Shown in pieces: positions 45,001 through 57,000 of a stretch of 64,000 nt of DNA (positions are counted from its first letter, which is position 1; every line of letters begins with the position of its first letter). The stretch comes from Undaria pinnatifida. Taxonomy: Eukaryota > Sar > Phaeophyceae > Laminariales > Alariaceae. A program made the translations under genes and the position numbers. The notes below the pieces were generated by a model, which did no database searches, was not told the origin of the DNA, and worked only from the letters and a program-made list of their open reading frames with translations. The stretch lies in contig JABAKD010000013.1 of assembly GCA_012845835.1 (NCBI GenBank), forward strand, positions 13,384,348 through 13,448,347, given 5' to 3'.

Positions 45001-48000
45001 ATTTCTGGCCGAATTTCGAATATGGCTTGGGAGGCTGTGGAAAATGGGTGAACTTCTCGGCACGTTCTTTGCGCAACATTGCCAGCGATAAGATATTTTA
45101 CCACAGAGAGCATGGAGTCGGGAGGTACTGCCTTATAATACACTGCTTTCCCCCACCGGCGATTGCATGCATGCCATCGCTGCACGGTAGACTGGTACCT
45201 CTCACCTCAGTTGGAAATAGTCATTGCTACGCCGAACGCTGCTATTTGTCGCCACTAACACAGTGTTTTATATACTGCTTCAGTACTGAAAATTATATAT
45301 ATATATTTATATCCCATACTACTGTAATTTTCAAATGGTGTGTCCCCCGAAGCGTGAATGAAGCTCTCGAAAGAGGTTGAGACAATATCTTTATTTTCGG
45401 TCAGATTCGTGTTTGGGGGGGGGGGGGGGTGAAGCAGCGTACACGCACGTACCACAAACATCTGAAAAACGTCTCCCTTAGGTTTTGCACAAAAGCTAGC
45501 TGGAATCTTCTTGACTTTCAATCAAAACCGCTTCCATCAACACGTTCTCGCTCACCCTCCGTTTCTACGCCTCCGTCCTCGTAGAAAGTGCCCCACAGTC
45601 CTCCCGCCTCCACCACTCCAACTTCCAGCCAGTAAAAGCCACAGGTGGTAGTGGCGACGACTTCGTACCGCCCACCGCCGACGTCGCTCACGTAAGCGTC
45701 ACCACTACTGGTGTAACTGCTACTAGCGGCGAAACTGTCAGTGGTGTGGCCAGCATCACCGTCATCGTCATCGCCGTCGCCAAAAGCCCCGCTGTTCGAA
45801 AGTGTTCCGCTGCTGCTACCACTACTGCTGCTATTGGAATATGTCCCGCCACCGAAACCATTATAACGGCCACCGGCGTCGTCGTAAACCGAGGAGATGT
45901 CGGAGCTCTCGCTGTTGACCTTGTTGGCGATGGCTAACGGCGGGAAAAAATAACCGGCGGCGGTGGACGCGGTGTCGACACGTTCGCCGGAATCACAATT
46001 TCCCCAGAAAGTTCCTTCTTCCACCCCGTCCGTCGAGATTTTCGCCGCGCTGTACTCTTCGAAGCTTCCTTCATCGCTTCGCCTCACCCATCGCGCGGTG
46101 AAGGCGCTTCCACCACGGGTAAGGTTGTTGTTCCAGAAATCCGCGGCCTGGAGGTGAACTACGCTCGACCCGGCCACCTGATTAGACACCGTGGTATTAA
46201 AAGAGTTCCCCGTAGCGCCGGGAGGTTCGGTCGCGTGGTGATGGGGAGGGGGTAGATGTGCGAGGAGGGCTAGGGGGTGCATCAGCCACCGGCGGTGCGG
46301 ATACGGTGGATCCGTCGCCATATGTTCTAGATGTCTAACTGTCGGCAATCTTGGTATGTTGTTATTGTTACCCTCCGACAATACAGCGACTGATAGCGTA
46401 GATGCTGTTCCGAAAAAAACAAATCGTAGAATATCCTTCGATAAAGGGGTAGTATCTCTCTTATGATCCTTCTGCCAACCGTTTCCCCGTTTGCTTTTCC
46501 CACATCTTCTCATTTTTCGCTGTATGCTACTTCCTTTCCCTGCATCTGTTCACCATAGCTATCAGCTTGCCCTAATCCTCCTCAGCCGTCTTGCTGTAGC
46601 GCTAGAGGGAGGATATCCAAAGCGTTTTTTTTTTTTTGGACGCAAAATGTCCGGGAGTTAGAACACGCATGCTACGATAGAGGTATTAAGGTATACCTTT
46701 TTTTGGCGAAAACGGTTTCTGAATGACAGGGCTCTCCTTAACCCAAAATCGTCGGAAAAAAATAAATAATACTTGCAGGACATTTTTTTTGCATGATTCT
46801 CGTCGTGTACACAGATATCCATGGGGTTTTTTCATCCGGTATGTATTAAGAGCAGTTTTTTCCCCCCCTTCAAATCGGTGATTGGGAGAGATCTTAACCC
46901 GTTTACAACTGGAAACCCGTTTTTGGGGACAAAATTACTTGGATTTAGTATAGGGAGGGGTTCGGGGGCTCTAAAGGGGTTAAGATCCCAAATTGAGGAA
47001 CCTTAAAAAGAAAAAACGAGGTGCGCCTCTATCGTAGCACGCGTCCAGGAAACAACCACTGTGAAATTGTGGCTTTTGGAATATGCTCGGAAATTCAGGC
47101 ACTGTTACCTGTCTATCCCACCACACAAGCGTCGCTGGCGCGTGTGCCTCCGCGGCCTCCACCAAGAGCTCGAACGGAGATCCCAAGGCGTGACCCCCGT
47201 CCGATACGTCGATGACCTCCAGGGAGTAGTTTCCCGCCTTGGTGGCGTTGTAGACAGCGCGATACGCTCCGTTTCCTGGTTCGAGTACAGCAAAGAGCTC
47301 CTAGTAAGAAAGCAGAAGGGCTGATCCAGCCTGCGTTTCTTATTTCCGAGAGATTGCGCTCTATGCTAAATTCAGTGTAGTGACTCCCGGTTTTCTGATA
47401 TTCCTGTAAATATCAGCCTTCCTTTCTGAATATACGTTGTTTTTTAACTTCGGTAGTATGGGTCCCGGTTTCTAATGTTTCCTGTAAAACATTGGCCTGC
47501 ATTTCTAAATACCGTGTTTCTTCTTCGGCGTCCTGTGCTGTACAGTTTTTAGGTCATAGTACGGGAAGTGGCATTGTAGATTGCGCGATACTTGCGTTTT
47601 CCTGTGGCGAGTACAGCGACTGGGCCAGACAACACAGAGGAGCGCCACGGCTCTGTTGGCTGAATACCACGGGCGGACAAACGAAAACGATTGCAGTATA
47701 GGTGGAACGTGCCTGGTACCTTTTCTCCTTAGTGGGTGCTCCAGGACAATACAAGCAAAAAACACCTGTACACACAGGTTGATGTATACTTTGAAGTAGG
47801 TAGTAGAGAGTGGGGTGACCCCGGATAGATGAGCTACTGCCTGACTGATGATCTAGATATTTCATGGAAGATCTGCATGACCTAGCTCATGTTACCTGGG
47901 CTGGATCTGTACTCGATAGATACAGATTCAGCATAACATCTCATACAAGGCAGATACGGGATGGACTGTAGATGATCTAGACGATCTAGAGATGATTTAC

Positions 48001-51000
48001 CTGCAGTAGATCACGATCTGTCCGAACTGTGAACATTATTTGTGAATAAATTTCAAACTAACTCAAGACACCATTTAGCTTCTGCCTTCGAAAGAGACGA
48101 CCCTTGATTTTCCTTGTTAGATGTTTTTTTCTTCCTTCGGAATCGTTATGAGCGATCAACTTTGTCGGATGGCAAGCACAACAAAAGTAACACTTGATAT
48201 TGCGGGGTTCGGGGAGACGACACATGTTCGGGTGGTGGCGAAAATCAATTAATGCGTACTAATCTAAGGCGTTAATAAATTTCCACGCTCGAGGGAGAAG
48301 ATATAGAGAGAAGTGCCGGCAGAAGATGACAGTCTTGATTGCAATGGGCCGTCAGTTCCGTAGCCGAGATCGCCACACCGTCTGAGCGGGTGTGGAATAA
48401 ATCAGGGCATCCAGGGACGGTTTCATGCCGATAAGACCGAAGCGTAGGAAACCGAGAAAGAATCACAACGCCGAGCCTTGTAAGAGAAGCTCAGCAATGT
48501 CCCTCACATAAATGAGGTGGCAAGTTTTCTTCAATCGGCTCTTGTTAATATTTTTGCCATCAGACAATGTACGGCATGAGTTGGATCGCCGATCACTCAT
48601 AAACATCCGCAAACAGAAATAAAATGGAAACCGAATGAAAACTAACCCAATTGTTGTTCTCACCAACGTGTTCCACTGCGGCGTGGACAATCGTCGAATT
48701 ATCGTTATCTTGTCCCTCCTCCTTCCACCCCGCGACGACGTCTGCGTTCCTTGTAAGGGTAACGTTGAACACCGCTGCTCCTCCAGTGCCGTTGTAGGAA
48801 TTCAGAGACGAGTCTTCCCCGGCCGGGTTCGCGTGCAAATCTCTCGCCTGGGGGAGGAAGGCAATAGCATGTAGCGATCCGTCTTTCGCTCCTGATAAAA
48901 ACGTTAGCCAATCATCTACCCACCGGCGACGCCAGTTGTTAAGGTGTCAGGGGGGATTATTAATAGTCCGTTGTACTGCCGGTAAAACGCGAACCAATCA
49001 CCCACCCAAACGTAAGCCCTACATTACCTGGATGAAGAAGGTAGAATTTTCTCCCGCTGTTGCGAGGGTAAGAGCTGAGCCCGAAACGGTGGCGTTTGCT
49101 CCCTGCGCCGGCCCCGCGGATACGGTTACTTCGAATGGACTTCCAGACACCCGCAATCCGTTCACGTACACTGTCGATAGGGGAAAAAGGAGAAACCGGA
49201 ACTGGATGTGAATGCAAGGTACTCTCCTTCTGGAAGGTGGAATTCGATAGGTGGATTCGATTAAGGCCAACATGGAAGTGACGTTTTCTCTCTGTGCCTG
49301 CGCCGTGAATGCCGTTCTTTTTCTGATGGGCTTTCCGACACCTGCAATCCGTCCACGTACACTTATCGACAGAAGGAAAAGGAGGAATCGGAAATGGAGC
49401 TGTGGCTATCGTCTCCCTTGAGTGCGATAATTGACACTCGAGTATGTTGTTCTCACATTGACTCGCATGATCAAGTCCGTGGTCACAGCAGCTTATACGT
49501 CTGAAGCCTACGTGCATATATTTTTTGTCCATTGCTATGCGCTAGCTGAGATGCGAACCGCAACGCAACCGCCAGCAAAGGAAGACGGTCTACCGCTGAC
49601 CCATACAGTTGAAACTTTCCCTCGGAAACACGACAGACCTTCTAGGGGACGAGGTTTTCTTAGTGTATGGAAGGCTTGGTATTAGGGTGAAGATATAAAA
49701 TGGTTGACCTATTTGGGGTCCAAAGAGATGGGGGGGGGGAAGGGGACACTGACGGAAAGTATTGTGGAGGGCAATTGTTCAGGACGATTCGACGATCGTC
49801 CATGACGATTTGTTTGATTTGAATAATGAGGAGTTTTCATGACGATCGTTTTCATTGATGAAAACGATCGTTGATGACGACTGTTCCGTGACGATTGTTT
49901 TATGATCAATTGTTCACCATCGGCAAAGGAACGAATCAAGCCGGGCTACTGCTGCTGAGATGTATGTCGGCGGTGTGTCCGAACCGAATGCAAGTGGAAG
50001 GAGCTGGAATACGCGGCGCACAAGCACACACGCCACGGAAGGGGCTCACGAATTTGTTTCTGAGGTCCCTCTTGGGAAAGCAGAGAGCGAGGCTTGCCAC
50101 GATAGAGGTATACCGTTTTTTGGCTATTTGGCTGTTTTGTTTTCCGAATGACGAGGCTCCTTAACCTGGGCAAAATCGTCGGAAAAAATTACGAGCTTTT
50201 TTCTTTCTTGCATGATTCTCTTTGTGTATCTAGGTAGGGCCAACATGCAAGTTTTCATCCGGTTTTGTAGCAGCTTTGATTTTTCTCCAACTCAGTTGTC
50301 TTAAGCTCCCAAATCGAGGAACCTCTATCGTAACCCGATAACAAGTCCCACGACCTAGGCAAAAAACGGAAATTATTATAAATATATATACATATATACA
50401 AGACGTTCCGACGGTTTTGGGTTAAAGTTTTGGGTTAAACTAACCCCTTTAGAGCCCCCAAATCCCTCCCTGTACTAAGTTCAAGTAAATTTGTCCCCCA
50501 AAAGGGTTTCCAGATGTGAAGGCGTCCCTAGACAAACTTCAAGTAATTTTTTGCCCAAAAAGGGCTTCCAGTTGTAAAGGCGTTAATCCCTTTACAGCCC
50601 CCAAATCCCTCCCTATACTAAATTCAATTCATTTTGCCCCCGAAAAGAGTTTCCAGGTTGTGGAGGCGTTAAGAAGGTGGTATAACCCCTTTAGAGCCCC
50701 CAAATCCCTCCCTATATTAACTTCAAGTAAATTTGTAAAATAAGGGTTTCAAACAGTAAAGGCGTTAAGAAGGTGGTATAACCCCTTTACAGCCCCCAAG
50801 TCCCTCCCTATACTAGCTTCAAGTAAATTTGTCGTCGAAGAGGGTTTCCAGGTTGTGAAGACGTAGAGGAGTCCCTCGTCATTCAGAAAACACTTCAGCC
50901 ATTGAAAACACAAAGCACTGAAAACACTTAAGCCAGAACGTGGTATGCCTTAACGCCTCTATCGTAGCGTTCTTCCAACCATAGCGATGCCCTTACTGTT

Positions 51001-54000
51001 GCACGCGCTTCTCGTACACGCTTGGTTGTTGCGGAAACCTTTGCTTTTTTTTCTATCGGTACAAGTACGCTATGATAAGATGTAGTCAACGCCCCAAAGG
51101 GTTGTGTCACCCAAGTCAAGGACCTTGTCCATCTCGGCCAAGGCTTCGGTCGGGGGAAGGGGTAACAACATCTCCTCTGACTAGATTTGGGTCGCTCGCG
51201 CGTGTGACTCGGCTCCTCGCTCGTACACAGACTGGGAAAAGGCTCTTTGGCGCGCAGAGTAACAAAGATTGTTTTGTACGTGTAAGAGCGATGGTAATCA
51301 ATGGAAAGCCGAAAGTTTGGCCAAAAAGTTTCCAAACTTTTTTTTTGGGGGATTATTTGTTGAAATATTCCGGGTAACGTCGCTACGGGGATAAAAAAAT
51401 TTCCATTTTTTTCGGTTTTCTAGCTCTTGTTTTGGCCATGCGGTCCAATAGGTCAATTTGTCAATTTGTCATCAAGCCTTCATCGACATTGTCCACCAAA
51501 CACGATTGACCTTCGATCTCGAGATAAGAGACAACCCTTGGTCACTCCTGTTCGTTCCGGACAAGGTCGCATGAGTGTAGGAGATAGCGCTGAAGAGTCC
51601 ATCTCGATCCATATCCTGGGGCGTGAGAGGCTGTCTGTGTTGTCGTGTGGTCTATCGTCAAGTCCTCTCAAAATTTTGTTTTTCGCCCGTTGGGAGACAA
51701 TAGAGAGTTTTTGTCTCAGTTTCTACATATCAGCCGCCAAATGTGCTATAACTGAAGCCTGGTCGGCGCCCGCCACAAATCACCGGCCGTAGAGTGAGCA
51801 CTGTGTTGTACACCAAGGGGGGGTCGCAGTCCCTAACGAGCTCGCCACGTTCAGAGTTCACGATCTGTCGCTGATTTCGTCGAACGAAGTATGTGGAGAA
51901 CTCGAAATCAAGCCGCGTCTAATCCAAGATCTGCTTGAGAATTTCTCAAGCAGATGTAGGCCAAGATCGCCGCGAGTAATCCTTTTTTCCCGGATCGTTG
52001 GAAAGTTCCAAACACAAAATCTGCAACTTGGGCCCATAGGCGACCGTCCAGGCAAAGTTTGGCTGGGATCTTCGGCAATTTCAAACTTTTGGCCTTCCAT
52101 TGTCACCGGTCTACACTAAACAGTATCACATTGTCGTGCATAGCGCGAAACCAAAAGGCACATAGGACATTGGTATAGTCACTCGCGCGAGCTGAAAAAT
52201 GAGGCCATACAAGTCAGGGTTTTTCTCGGGTCGGGTCGGGTCGGGTCGGGTCGGGTCGGGTCGGGTCGGGTCGGGTCGGGTCGGGTAGGGTCGGGTCGGG
52301 TCGGGTCGGGTCGGGTCGGGTCGGGTCGGGTCGGGTCGGGTCGGGTCGGGTCGGGTCGGGTCGGGTCGGGTCGGGTCGGGTCGGGTCGGGTCGGGTCGGG
52401 TCGGATCACACCGACCTGATTTGACCCTTGATATTTGAAAACTTCCGGACGCCACCCGAGCCGACCCGACCCGATCCGACCAAACTAGACCCGATCCATG
52501 AGATCTGCTGACCCGAACCCATCCGACCGGACTTTACCCGTGAAAGTTCAGACACCTCCTGACGCGTGAGACACCCGTGACAAGTAGGATGATCCGCGTA
52601 CCGCAGCCTTGATTTCTCACCGTAGAGCAAGCTTGTCCCGGCTTCCTTGGGGACGTACGTAACCAGCGCGATCCCGGAACCGTTCCCGAGAAACGTTACT
52701 GAGGCCGATTCCGGAGGAGTTTCGTTGTTCTCGATCGCGGTGAAGGTTTCGTTTGCGTCCGTTGAGGCGTTTGTTGCTGATGTGTCGTCGATGCTGCCGG
52801 TGTTTGCAAGAGAAAGCTCGGCCGTCACGTTGAAGTCGGCCCCCCAGAGATTGTTGCTCCATCGATCTCTCGCCTGAAAAGCCGGGCGACCCATCACGGA
52901 CGCATGTCAAGTTATTTCAGGAGTAGGTTTGGGAAGACTGCCAATTGCCGTACTAAACGGGTTGATCGTTATCCTGCAAGAACGTATGGTGGCGTGCTCA
53001 ATCAGGCTTCTTCAAGCAATTCTCCGCTGACGTACATCTTTCCTCAGCTAATGGTATGCGTATCACTTTTGTTTTCAATTATTCTTTCCGGAAGTCTTAT
53101 CCGCGGTTGGTTTAGACACGAAGTATGTACGTGTTGCAGTTCCATGCTTTTGCAGGGGTCCCCCTTGTGGTGGCCGGATTATTTCCGTGACCCGCGCACT
53201 AATAAGTCATACCGTTAAACTTCGCCGCAACGGTATTTAACATGCTTTGCTTTCGATTGCTGCGCGTATCGTAGGCGGACGTCAATAGCGCGACGTGCCG
53301 AAATAATGTTGCACGTGGCTCCGATCTTACCGCACAGTCTCCTCCTCCCTTCGCGAAGCTTAAAACAAATACCGCCGTTTTTTTTTCGTGCGCTAAGATA
53401 CGCGGTTGAGGCATGCCCCGAACTAAATCCTGAAAAAGTAGTGAAACCAAACGACAACACTTGCAAAGGATATGAAATACCTGGTACGTATTTTCCCGGC
53501 AAACCATCACGCCCGGCACGCAGAAACATCGCGTTCGAAAAAAAAAACTTTTCCTTACTCTTTCGCACAGGTGCGTCTGATAGACCATGGCTCTGCTTTA
53601 GACCCTCTTATCGGCGCGAAAAATGATTACTGACTTCTAATTTCAAGTAGTTCATCCTGAAAAAACTTGTGCGCAGTTTTCAAAGTGTTAACGAGGGGAT
53701 GTTTTAGCTTGCCTGGACGTAAAAGGTGTTGTCGAGGGTCGCGACGGCCGCGGACACCCCCAAACCATAGGCCGAGGACGTGGGACCGTGAGCGTCGCTA
53801 GGCGGCACGACTACCGAGTACGGACTGTCTGCCACCTCCTGCTTTCCACAGCGCGAACAAAAACGTCAAAACGCATTTTAACACGTATACATATTGAGTA
53901 GGGTGCGGACGCCGAACGATGTAGTTGTCAGCAGGCAACTCATGTTTCGGTTCAACAACTCGATTGTCGGTCAAAGATCGACACCTCAACTGAGTAAGGC

Positions 54001-57000
54001 AGGGTGCGCACGCTAATAGCACGATTGCCACCACAATTGAGTAGCGCAGGGTGCGCAGGGTGCGCACGCTAATAGCATGATTGCCAGCAGACAATTAACG
54101 TTTCAATTCTACTATCCAATATTTTCGATCGAAACGCCGTACCTGGTATAATGTATTTAACACAAATACCGAACAAGGTGCGCACGTTCATACCGATTCA
54201 TGGTTATCGGCAGACAGCTCATATTTCAATTTAACTCGCCAACGCTGTCGTGTACGCCTGCAGTTTGGTCATCATACGCCTAAGACGTAGAGCTGAGGGC
54301 GTCGCTCGGGGGAACCACTACCGAGTACTGTCTACCACCTCTTACTTTCAAAAGCGCGGGTCAAAACATGTTTAATCTTAGTATAGCAGGTTGCGCACAC
54401 CAGATCATACGATTCCCAGCAGAAATATCATAGACCAATTCAACTATTCAACATTTTCCACATAACGGTGTTACCTGGTACAGCTTGGTGTGCGGACAGC
54501 TCCCAACCAAATTCAACTCGCCCACATTGTCGATCCAAACGTGTTACCAGGTACTTTTGAGTGCCGACAGAATCAAATTTTCAATTCAACTTCGCCAACT
54601 ATTTCTCGGCAAAGCAGCTTGCTGCAGTACCACATTCTGTACACTGTTGTGGTCGAGCAGGGCGCGCGCGGGGCAGTAGCATGATCATCAGCAGACAGCA
54701 TAAATTGCTGCTTCGACCGGCTGGACAGCAAGCCCTCTTGCCCTTGGCGCTCTGCAATTACCTGGTTTTCCAGCGCCACGGCTATTTGGTAAGACCCAGC
54801 AATGGTGGGGGTAATCGACGCTACGTAGGTGCCGTTTCCCTGGTCATTGACAGTTCCGGCTGCGTATACCTATATGCGCGGCACAACGGCGAACAAATGA
54901 AAAAGTGGTGAGGTATGCCAGGGAGATCGAGTGCGTACTCAAGAGAACCTTTCCGGCGAAAAAAAATGCTTTGCGTTCAATCCACCTAACAGTTGAATCG
55001 GCACCATGTTCGTCTGCAAAGGATCAACCACTGAGCTACTCAGTCAGCGCTGACCGAGAACCCGCTCATGCGTTCAATCCACCACAGTTTAATTAATGTA
55101 TATGTTCGTCTGCAAAGGATAAACGACTGAGCTACTCAGTCAGCGCTGACCGAGTACCGCTCATGCGTTCAATCCACCACAGTTTAATCGGTACCTGTTC
55201 GTTTGTACAGGATAAACCACAGAGCTACTCAGTCAGTGCCGACCGATTACCGCCCATGCGTTCAACCCACCACCGTTTAATCGGTACCATGTTGGTCCGC
55301 AAAGGATAAACCACTGGGCTACTCAGTCAGCGCTGACCGAGTACCGCTCAGTGGTTTATCGCTTGCAAACGGAGAACAGAAGTGCCTTTGGGCCCATTTT
55401 TTCCTCCCACCGACAACCTGCTCCGGGGGTTGATGGAGCGCCTAATCGGCGCCTGGTTTTTCCTCTCATGCGATCCTCTTTCTTCATACATTCGTGCGTC
55501 TTTAATAAAAGCAAACCACTGGGCTACTCAGTCAGTGCTGACCAAGTGGCTCAGTGATTTGTCCTTCGTAAACGAACAGTACTATATATGATTATATATT
55601 ACATAATTAAATATATATGTATGTAATTATACTTATCTACGCCATGGGAGTGTTGATCGGATCGCAATTGTCACTTCTTTTTTTCCTTTAAGGTGAGGCA
55701 CAGGGTACACAGTCTCACCCGCGGAGCGCCAGCACAGTAAGGTTTAGAATCGCCCCACGGCGGGGGGGGCGTGTTTTTAGCCAAAAAAAGGTATACATTT
55801 TGCCTGTTGAAGCCTTCAAGTGAGAAACTACCGGCTATTCTGATACTTTATTGAAGCGCATTTTGTTCTCAGGACTAGCGCATAGAGGAGTTGGTCAATT
55901 TGCACGACCGAGTGGCTTCGAAGGCGTGTTTAGGTCGGGTGAGACATTGAGCTTCTCATGTTAGGAGTTCAGAAACTTCTTAGAAACTTCTGCTGCACCC
56001 CTAGGGAGGGATGGCTCTTGACCCCCCCCCCCCTGTGACATTCTTCCACATCGCACCTGGAGATCCTGATGAAAGGCGTACACTTCCAGCTTGCTGCCGC
56101 CCTCCCAAATCGCATTCCCAACGACGTCTCGAGCTCTCACGGTAAGATTAGCCTCAACTCCAGCCGTGATGTTGTTTCTCAGCGCATCACCCGAGGCGTC
56201 ACTGCGTCGCCCGAAAACCTCCCCGGGAGAAACGACGACTGTAAACGGGCTTCCCATGACGTGCGTTTCTGGATCGAACAGCGATTCCTTTCATGTGAAC
56301 AAAAAAGTTTGGTTCCGGTGGGTTGGGTTGAGTTGGGTTGGGTTGGGCTGGGTGGGTTGGGTTGGGTTGGGTTGGGTTGGGTTGGGTTGGGTTGGGTTGG
56401 GTTGGGTTGGGTTGGGTTGGGTTGGGTTGGGTTGGGTTGGGTTGGGTTGGGTTGGGTTGGGTTGGGTTGGGTTGGGTTGGGTTGGGTTGGGTTGGGTTGG
56501 GTTGGGTTGGGTTGGGTTGGGTTGGGTTGGGTTGGGTTGGGTCGGGTTGGGTTGGGTTGGGTTGGGTTGAGTTGGGTTGAGTTGGGTTGATTGAACTGGG
56601 CTGGGCTGGGCTGGGTTACGACTCGTCTGGCACTGTATCGTGTCCAACACTGTACGTTGTGCTGCGCTGTGCTACGTTTCGGCATTGTGGTAGCACTTAT
56701 ACCAGATTGGGTTGGAATGGGATCGATGGGTTAGGCTGCGCGGGTTTGTCCTAGAAGGTGCCGTGCAATGAATCAGGTCGTTGCTATGTGTTGTGCCGTG
56801 GTGTGCTTCGTTTGAACTTGGTGGCATCACGAAAACAGGGTTGGGATGCATTGGATTGGGTGGGGTTGAGATCTAATGGTTTCCACCTAGGCATCCTTTG
56901 TTTTGCTTCCACGAACGAAGTTCTTACGCAGCGTTCTACTAGAAAGTGTTGTGTCCCAAGCCTGATGCTATTTGCTTCGTAGTTATTGTGCACACATGGT

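Noticed and set aside
48647-48664. Alternative exon 10 end at TGG/GTTAGT with a longer exon 11
   Set aside because: It also keeps the frame, but it adds residues before the filamin core; the pair G/GTGAGA and CCAG gives the exact family spacing.
52126-52455. Long minus-strand frame of repeated Pro-Thr-Arg-Pro-Asp
   Set aside because: It is the translation of the (GGGTC)n array inside an intron of the giant gene, not a protein.
54975-55350. Regular repeats that could suggest a CRISPR array or tRNA-like units
   Set aside because: The spacers are not unique and the context is a eukaryotic intron; it is a satellite. No cloverleaf with proper arms was found.
52222-56590. Pentamer arrays as interstitial telomere repeats
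   Set aside because: GGGTC and GGGTT do not match a known plant- or alga-type telomere unit, and the arrays sit in introns.
56069-56685. Long frames of Gly-Trp-Val-Gly-Leu (plus) and Asn-Pro-Thr-Gln-Pro (minus)
   Set aside because: They are translations of the (GGGTT)n array; all frames stay open because the unit is five bases without stops.
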